A stretch of DNA of 64,000 nucleotides from Trebouxia sp. TZW2008 (lineage: Eukaryota; Chlorophyta; Trebouxiophyceae; Trebouxiales; Trebouxiaceae): NCBI GenBank assembly GCA_002118135.1, contig BDIU01000146.1, positions 186,001-250,000 on the forward strand, written 5' to 3'. Under the pieces are notes generated by a model. It ran no database searches and was not told the origin of the DNA. It saw only the letters and a list, made by a program, of their open reading frames with translations. A program made the translations under genes and the position numbers. Shown here piece by piece: positions 56,836 to 64,000 of this stretch. Position 1 is the stretch's first letter, and each line of letters begins with the position of its first letter.

Positions 56836-59800
56836 CTGTAGATGTCAGGCCCTTTGTCTCTTGAGGTTGATTGGTAGTAGAGGGCGCCTTTTCTGCCTTC
56901 GCAGCTGCTGAAGCCTCTGCAATGTACAGAAGTCTTGGTAAGGCAAGCCTTTGACATGCCTTTCCAGCTTGGCAACATGCTAGAGTGACAGTGAGCATCA
57001 GCCACTGCATCAAGTTAACAGACAACAGCATGGGTCTGCCATCATGACAAAGGATTTGCAGCTGCTAGAGCCTCTGCAATGTGCAACAGTCCTCATATGG
57101 CAAGCCTTGCAAAAGCATATTAAGCTTTTTGACGTGCCGTATGACAGTATGCAACAGCCATTACAAACAGACAATTACAACAAATCAACAAAAAATTGCG
57201 TGGATTTGCCATCATGAAAAAGGATTTGCAGCTGTTTGAGCCTTTGCAATGAGCAACAGTCTGGATATGGCAAGCCTTTGACATGCATGTCCAGCTTTGC
57301 CACATGCTAGAACGACAGTGAGCATCAGCCATAGCATCAACTTGGAGACAACAGCATGGATTACCATCATGACAAAGCATTTGCAGCTGCTACAGCCTCT
57401 GCAATGTGCAACAGTCTTGATATGACAAGCCTTTGACATGGATATCCAGCTTTGCAATATATTAGAATGACAGTGAGCGTCAGCCATCATGACAAAGCAT
57501 TTGCAGCTGCTGAAGCCTCTGCAATGGGCGGCAGTTTTGATATGGCAAGCTTTTTACATGCATATCCAGCTTTGCAGCATGCTAGAATGACGGTGAGCAT
57601 CAGCCATTGCAACAAAGCAACAGACAAGACAAGCGGGGGTCTGATACACGTGGAAGTAAGCAAAGCTGAGCCCCTAGAGCAGGCAAAGCTTAGGATCACA
57701 TGGACATGCACACCGTCTGTCTGGGTCTTGCATGCATACACACAACACCCGCACAGACATGATGTGGGCAAATCAGGTTCAGGCAGCTGGTCAGTGTGGA
57801 ATGCCATGTTTGGGGCGCGAGATCCTCACATGCAACATAGATGATGTAGATAGGACTGCAGTTCAATGACGGGAGTGGTGGAACTTGAGGCGTCGACCAG
57901 CGTAGAAAATAGACCAACAAACCTGGCATGCGTGCTACTCCTGCTTGTGCTGGGAGCAGCTGGCAGCGTCACAAGATGTACTGCACATAAGGGCCTGGTA
58001 CGCAATGTACACCAAAGCACAGACCTGATGTGGGTGAGTAAGGCTGGGATGTCTCATCAGTGTAAAAGGCAGAGTTGAGGGAGCTATCTGACACAAAGTT
58101 GGGTGCCGCACAACAAGTCAGTGATGCACAACAGTCAGTGGTTACCACCTGATGTGGGTGAGTCAGGCTGAGGCGTCTGGTCAGTGTAGAAGGCAGAGTT
58201 TGGCGAGGTGTTCTCCTGGCCCTCAGGCTCTCCCTCGTTGGCATACTTCTGGCGGTGGAACTCCAACAGAATCAGGTCAGCTGCTGGTGTGCGCATGTCG
58301 TCTATCCAGCTGCTTGGGGGCACTTCTACAGGCCTCTTGGGGGGTAGCCCTGGTCAGCAGAAAACAGCAGCTGTTTTCATGCAATAGACGTTCCACATCT
58401 GTTTCTTGTGCAGAAACTCCATGGGTCAGTAGCAAACAGCCAAAAGGCTTGCGTTTGGTCTGAAAATTTTCAAGATAACAGGGTCAGCTGCTGCTGTGCG
58501 CATGTTGTGCATTCAGCTGCTAGGGCGCACATCTACAGGCCTCTTGGAGCCAATCCTGCTCAACACATGATACAGCATGGATGCTGACACGACTCACCAG
58601 GATTGAGCCACTGGTCTCAATTTTTGTGCAGAAACATTCAGCATGGTCAGGTCAGTCCTCATCAGAGTAGAGCCACTGGACCTGCTTTTGCAGCAAATAT
58701 TCCAGTAGGATGAGGCTAGCTGCTGCAGTGCTCGTGTCATGCATCAAGCTGTGAGGAGGCTTACTCCCTGCATTGTATATGGTTGCATGTGCATGCTGGT
58801 TTGCTTGTTGCACTGGTAGCGAGGCAAATGCATGGTCATCTGGAACTCACCTTCTGTGTTGGTCACATACTGGCTTGACGCTGCGTCTGTGATGACCCCT
58901 GTCAGCGCTGCAATGTCCTGCACCTGCTGTCTGCAGAAACCTGCACAAACAAAAACAACACTTTTAAGTCTCCGTGTCCACCAAACTGCATACTACACCA
59001 GGGGGCTCTGCAACAGTGACATGGATTGCACTCGCATATTGCTGACAAGTGTGTTGCCATGCGCTACAAGTGAAGCCATGCACCGTTCCTGCCGTAGTTT
59101 CTCATAGCAGAATACCAAAGGTTGCATATTGCAAGTGTTGTTGAAACCTCTGCAAGCACGCTGATCCCTGACTCACTGTGCATGCGTGTGCACAGCACCG
59201 CCTGTCGCAGTCAAACTCACCTTGTACATGCGCTTCTCCGCTTGCTGCTGTCTGCTGCACCTGATTCAGCACCTGCTGGTCTGCATCAGCTATCCTGGTG
59301 ACCTTTTCCAGCATGGAAGTCTGACTGCCTGATATGGTCTCAAAACCTGAGAAGCACCTAGGGTATGAGCTCTGGCACATTGAAAGAAAGGGAGATATGT
59401 ATGTTGTCAGGCGTCATGACAGCGTCCTCTGTGAGCAGAAGCAGCTTGGGATTGCTGGGCACCTGGGTATGCATGAGCACAGCAGGTACGTGCAGAAAAC
59501 CTGGCGCAAAGCATATGGCATGGCGTTAACATATATGAACATGAGCTGCAATGACCCAAATCACAAGTGTATGAGGCATGACAATCATCGAGGTGACAGC
59601 CACTGTTGTGACAGCGTCATGTTATCAGGGTGATGAGCTAAGCACATGTCATCTGATGTTGCAGGAACGGCAGACTGCAAGGACTTGCAAACAACAGCTG
59701 CGTGCTGCGTGCAAGATGAAAGGCAGATGTGACTCTGTCAATGGTGTCTGTGGTCATTAGCAGAACTATCCTTCAACTGCAGTACGTTTTGCTGATTCTA

Positions 59801-62800
59801 CATCTACTAAAAGATGTGGGCAACACTTGTTCTTGTCTTGTTTAATGCAACAAGACACACGTACTTCATGAACTTCGAGTACATATTCAAGACATGGTCA
59901 TATAAGCAGCCACCTTTAGCAGCCTGTTGCTTGTCCTGTCTGGCAGCCTCTTGGAGGGTGTTGGTGGAGTCTGCCAGAGCACGATCTGTAGCCATACTAT
60001 GTTCCTGCCTGCGCCTCAATTCATTGGCATGCACCTCATTGGTGTGACCTCTCAGATCATGCCCTACACAACACAAGCAGGCAAGGTGAGTTGCTTGGTG
60101 GCATTCAGTATGACACGTGCATCACTGCCATGAATGTCATTGATATGTCATCCCTGATCACGTCCTGCACAACATGAGCAGGGTCAATGGGTTGGAAACC
60201 TGCCTGCTTGATGGCATTCAGTAAGTCATGTGCATCAGTGGCATGCGTGTTGTTGGTGTGTTCACTCAGACTATGCCCTGCACATCAACAGCAGGAAAGA
60301 AAGTCTAAAAAGAATGCTTTGTGGCCATGCTGTGCTCCTGCCTGCGCCTCAGCTGGCTGGCACGCACCTCATTGCTGTGCCCTCTCAGATCATGTCCTAC
60401 AGGTAATTAAAGTGAGTTGCTCAAATGCATTCAGTTGACATGTGTATTCCTGCTATAGACTTCATTCATATGCCCTCTCAGAGCCATGCCCCGCAAGAGT
60501 AGAAATGTGTGCTTGACTGTCTGACTGATTGCATTCTGAAATGCATTTCGTTCTTGTGTCCTCTCAGATCATGCCCTGCACGTCATGAGCATGAAAGATA
60601 GAGAACCCTGCTGAACTGCCTTCTTGATAGCAATGAGTGACTGGCATGGTCATTGATGACCTTGAATGAAGTGTGTTGAAGATGATGGACATGAGTATAT
60701 GAGACCGCTACTGTGGTCTGTGAGCAGCCATGTGTTGGCATCTTGCAAGGACATGCTGCTTGCAATCGCCTGATCTTCAAGCACAGTCAAGAAATCGGAT
60801 TATCACACCGGACTCCGATAATTGTGGTTTCGCCAAATCCGTCGAAAAGAACAAACTCTCTTTTCAAAAAATGATAGATATCATTCGAGAGGGGACCTCC
60901 GGCGAATGTGTCATGATATCTGGCGAGATATGTGGTCCAGGTGTTCAATCGAAAGTCGGTATAATACGTATCGCATAGCGCCTGGTCTTGACCAGTGCAG
61001 AGCTTCACTGCAGAGTTGTGTGGTGTTGGTGACTGACAGAGCGCTGGGACTCTGTCGCATGACAGCAATAACAGCACTTGTGAGGGAGCAAATGGGTTAT
61101 ATACTTACCATGCGCTGCAACTTGTTCCATGGCAGCTGTCACAGTGGTGTGCGTCTCCTGCAGTAGCTGTGCTTGCTGCTGAGCTGTGCTGGCCGCTGCA
61201 TCATCTTCCACCTGTATATGTGAACATTATTCACCACCAATTAATGATCGATTAGAAAACATGAACACAAGCGTTCATGGACAAAGTTGCGAGATGACAG
61301 CGCGCCCATTCGCAGAGAGTAACATATGGAGCCTCCAATACACTGAGTTCAGAGCCCTCTATTGTGCACAGTGTATGTTCTGGCAAGGTAAGTGGGCTTT
61401 ATCAACATTGTAGTGTGTGTGGTATCATGATCATGCACTGTGTTGTGTGGTCTATGCAAGCCATGCATTAAGTTCTGTGTGCCATGCACAGCACATGCAG
61501 GAATATGCAATGCTTGTCCTACACTGATGCTGTGTGCTTAACACAGTCCTGTCGCAAATATGCACAATGGCATGCAGAAAGGGTACAATAGCTAAGCTCA
61601 CAGAGGTGAACATTGGTCATTGTGCTGTAGTTGTTGCCTCATCTGCAATGTGCTGCACAACCAAGCAATGCGTAAACAATGCTGACTGTGGCTCACCTGC
61701 AAGTGGCCACCAGTGGCAGTGCCCAAGTTGCTGATCTCTGCAAAGGACATGCCGATTGCATTTCTACTGCTGTCCAACTGACTGTTGAGACCGGCCACTG
61801 TCCTGCTGACTTCTTCTGACTTGCGCTGAGCAAAGGATGAAAGCATGGCTCCAATCTGCTCTACAAGCTTGCTCTGCAATGCAATAACAAGCTCTGATGA
61901 TCTCACAAGAACTGCTGGAAGTCAGGGCACTGCTATTGTCTGCAGCTAGCCAGGTCATGGAGCCTCAATCAAGCTGGTTGTTGTGGTGGCAATGGTGGTG
62001 AGGACGCCGACTCGATGGTGATGATGAACCCTCGACAGCCCAGAAAAGCACCGGATTTACAACCAACACTGCTACATGAGCAGAAGATTGCAGTAATGGA
62101 AGAAATTCTGCAAGCAATGCAAATCTTTGGCCTGACTTGGACTACCGACAACTGAGAGGTATGATGCGGCATGCCACAGGCATGGCATCAGCTGCAAAAG
62201 GGATGTAGACAGGACAAGAGATATACAGGCAGTGGAAAAGGTAACAAAAGCAGTAAGACAGTCCTGACACAAACTTATTTGCAAGCTTCAATTCATCTAT
62301 TAGGGGAGTTCCTCTATGACTCTGTCAGGAAACGCAAGCAGTAGATCAAGTTTCTGCAGTTCTCTCGCAAGCACTGCCGCCAGTCAAATATCTGGCAGCA
62401 GAATGAGAGTTTCAGACAGACTCATCGTCAAAACAGAATCCTGAAGACTCACCTGTTCCGCTTGCATGCCCTCAGCAAAGCTGCGGTCAAAGGCAGTAAG
62501 GCTTGAGCTATGTGCATCCAGCGTCTGCCCAACTGTCTCATGGCAGCTAGCTGTTGCAGTGCTTGCCTCCTGCAGATGCTGTCTGGCAACTGCTATGGCA
62601 GCTTGGGTGTGCTGCAGCATTGCATGGGAGGCTGCATGCTGCTGAGTGGCATACGTCTGCAGCTGCTGCCGTTGACTGTTTAGCGACTCTGTCAGGGCGC
62701 CAAATGCAGTTTGCATCCAGGCAGCTGAAGCCTCCGCAGCCTGCATAATATTTCAGACTTTTGTGCTGTGCTTTGTTTTTGGATTAATTGATCAATTGAT

Positions 62801-63747
62801 TTATGGTTTGATTGATTGACTGAAAGCTTGATCCATCAATCAAGTGCTTGACTGCATGACCGACCAACTCTCTATCTGAGTGATGAAATCACAACATGAT
62901 TGGCAGATCCCGGTGCTCAAACACCAGGCAGGTGAAAGGTGTGCCTCACCCTTCATTGTGTGCCATACAGCAAAATCATGTACTCTTGCTGTGAGAGCCA
63001 TCAGCGCATATCAGAGGGTCAAAATCCTGAGTTTTGTGGGCGGATGCGCGTGGGCTCATCAAAACAGAAACTGACTCAGAAGGTCTGCATGACCCTGTGC
63101 GTCAATGCAGCAATATGTGCATGGTGTTTCACGAGTGACCCTAGGTTTACCTGATGTGATTGCTCTGCACTAGCTGTCTGCAGTCCAGCAAGCTGCTGCA
63201 AGTCCTGGGCAGCAGCCTGGTAGCTCTGGTGCATCGATGCAGCAAATGATGCATGCCTTTGGTGAGTGAGCATGAAGCATGCCTGATGTGCTTGCTCTGC
63301 ATTGGCTGTCTGCAGTCCATCAACGCAAAACCAGCCAGAGACTCAGCAGCCTTTGGCGCCAAGGTCTTGTCAACGCAGCCATGCACAGTGCATGATAAGA
63401 ACCCACAGGCCTACCTGATGTGCTTGCTTTGCACTAGCTGCCTGCAGTCCAGCAAGCTGCTGCAAGCCCTGGGCCGCAGCTATGCTGGCAGCATCCATGT
63501 AGCACTTCATGCACGGCTTTGGTGAGTGCGCATGAGACATGCCTGGTGTGCTTGCCCGATTTGCAGCAAGTCATGCGCTGTGCTTCATATGCCAAAAATG
63601 TACCTGGTGCGCTTGCTCTGCGTTGGCTGTCTGCAGTCCAGCAAGCTGCTGCAAGCCCTGGGCAGCAGCTATGCTGGCAGCATCAGCTGATCTGCTGACT
63701 AGGTTGCCCGCCTCTCCAACATGGCCCTGTAGCTGTGCTAGCTGGCC
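56836..63747 (-). CDS. Kinesin-5-like coiled-coil stalk and tail (5' end beyond the window)
   Basis: Nine exons join in phase on the minus strand: 63747-63604, 62740-62453, 61873-61697, 61211-61109, 60063-59914, 59328-59221, 58940-58851, 58325-58149 and 56916-56836. They encode about 420 residues of Gln/Ala-rich coiled coil. The tail then reads SQYVTNTEGEVPPSSWIDDM, continuing RTPAADLILLEFHRQKYANE. This resembles the plant kinesin-5 (BimC/Eg5) tail, where a short Pro-rich stretch is followed by the IEELRTPAFE-like motif. TPQPDSPTSG may be a Cdk-type site region. Kinesin-5 motors are homotetramers that slide spindle microtubules apart. No motor domain is inside the window, so the family call depends on the tail alone. 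Another large coiled-coil protein remains possible. Confidence 0.55.
57030..57625 (-). repeat. Four 5' echoes of the last recognised kinesin-like exon
   Basis: Units of 120-170 bp with CAGCTGCTGAAGCCTCTGCA (minus-strand AG|AGGCTTCAGCAGCTG) and GCAAGCCTTTGACATG recur near 57058, 57226, 57378 and 57498, upstream in the minus direction of the genuine acceptor at 56917. Confidence 0.88.
57730..58095 (-). repeat. Two 3' echoes of the tail exon
   Basis: Copies of the exon end lie at about 58018-58090 (minus-strand SLNSAFYTDETSQPYSPTSG) and 57755-57805 (AFHTDQLPEPDLPTS). The nearer copy is the more faithful. Confidence 0.85.
58440..58790 (-). repeat. Two 5' echoes of the tail exon
   Basis: Plus-strand words TTGTGCATTCAGCTGCTAGG with CATCTACAGGCCTCTTGG (about 58480-58550) and CATCAAGCTGTGAGGAGG (about 58700-58765) copy the exon start at 58325 (PSSWIDDMRTPAADLILLEF). 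Confidence 0.82.
60080..60595 (-). repeat. 5' echo array of the exon ending at 60063
   Basis: The word CTCAGATCATGCCCTACAC and variants recur near 60140, 60270, 60395, 60475 and 60560. The unit near 60325-60405 copies nearly half the exon (TGCTCCTGCCTGCGCCTCAG). Confidence 0.85.
60779..60978 (+). pseudogene. RNA-ligase-like gene remnant, antisense inside a kinesin-gene intron
   Basis: An open stretch of about 65 codons reads QSRNRIITPDSDNCGFAKSV, then a helix, then MISGEICGPGVQSKVG, and stops at 60978. In Rnl2-type and related RNA ligases (phage, giant-virus and some cellular enzymes), an S-R-N-R-x-x-T-P segment follows the catalytic lysine motif, and motif III reads GE-x-x-GPGIQ. The catalytic K-x-D-G motif I is missing upstream and the C-terminal half is missing downstream, so this is a fragment. 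The piece is rich in CpG and AT words, unlike the surrounding TG/CA-rich intron, which suggests recent insertion. An unrecognised exon of a cellular ligase is the alternative. Confidence 0.55.
63140..63510 (-). repeat. 3' echo array of the first kinesin-like exon in the window
   Basis: Copies of the exon end lie at about 63410-63485 (AAAQGLQQLAGLQAASAKQA), 63285-63325 (partial) and 63150-63240 (AAAQDLQQLAGLQTASAEQS). The genuine exon end at 63604 reads AAAQGLQQLAGLQTANAEQA. Confidence 0.9.
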
Positions 63748-64000
63748 CTGCACGCATACATACCTGACTTGCTACTGTCCCTGTCGTCACTAAGCTTGCG
63801 GTTGTCACTAAGATTGCTATTGTCAGCTTGCAAGGTGGTGTTCAGCTAGCTGTGCTGGCTGGCCCTGAATGCACACAAAGCTTATACGCGCCTCTCAGTC
63901 TTGTGCAAATCAACTTGCATTTGGCAAGGCAGCAAGCAGTTTGATTTGCAATATTCACTTCATCAGTTGCCTTGATGATTTGAACAGCTGCGCTTCACAG
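63748..64000 (-). repeat. Intron with a 5' echo of the exon at 63747
   Basis: The acceptor and first bases (plus-strand AGCTGTGCTGGCTGGCCCTG) recur at about 63845-63870. The rest of the stretch to the window edge shows no exon. Confidence 0.7.

Noticed and set aside
60787..61077. Minus-strand open frame opposite the RNA-ligase remnant
   Set aside because: Its sequence has no recognisable motif, whereas the plus strand carries ordered ligase motifs. It is a shadow frame.

Overview
This is a nuclear segment from a photosynthetic eukaryote, most likely a green alga. Genes are split into short exons (about 26-470 nt) with GT-AG and a few GC-AG introns, exons make up a small share of the sequence, and there is no operon organisation. 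Green-lineage signs are a small DnaJ-type zinc-finger protein with a plastid-transit-like N-terminus and a kinesin-5-like tail with a plant-style C-terminal segment. A trebouxiophyte would fit the moderate GC and intron density, but the species cannot be fixed from sequence alone.

Layout. 0.8-8.4 kb (-): a long low-complexity His/Gln/Pro-rich protein with one GYF-like exon. 9.05-19.67 kb (+): eIF2B epsilon, all 15 exons in consistent phase, 732 aa. 20.4-21.0 kb (+): a 118-aa orphan. 22.4-24.3 kb (-, perhaps to 25.5): a mitochondrial-carrier-family protein resembling S-adenosylmethionine carriers. 26.5-36.4 kb (+): a CLC chloride channel/transporter, 13 exons, 864 aa. 36.5-37.4 kb (-): a 110-aa zinc-finger protein, convergent with CLC. 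39.0-40.2 kb (+): an unknown 332-aa Ser/Gln-rich protein. 40.7-42.0 kb (+): a poorly resolved gene. 42.3-43.7 kb (+): a TRIC/TMEM38-like channel. 44.7-45.6 kb (-): a 159-aa orphan, divergent from the next gene. 45.8-50.3 and 51.3-54.6 kb (+): two tandem Gfo/Idh/MocA-family oxidoreductases of 387 aa with identical exon lengths. 55.0-55.6 kb (+): a broken SPRY-like gene. 56.8-63.7 kb (-, continuing past the right edge): the coiled-coil stalk and tail of a kinesin-5-like protein.

The dominant unexplained structure is a window-wide pattern that I call exon-edge echoes. Introns in nearly every gene are filled with tandem, decaying partial copies of the adjacent exon border. Copies upstream of an exon repeat its acceptor and first codons. 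Copies downstream repeat its last codons and donor. In several arrays the copy nearest the genuine exon is the most faithful. Many genuine acceptors read AG|GT, as expected if introns grow by tandem duplication across splice junctions. The pattern also occurs past a stop codon, so it need not depend on splicing.

Other items of interest are an RNA-ligase-like gene remnant lying antisense inside a kinesin intron, a small TA-flanked Tc1/mariner-like MITE family inside introns, and a 19-bp perfect hairpin. The genes show no shared pathway; they are ordinary unlinked eukaryotic neighbours.
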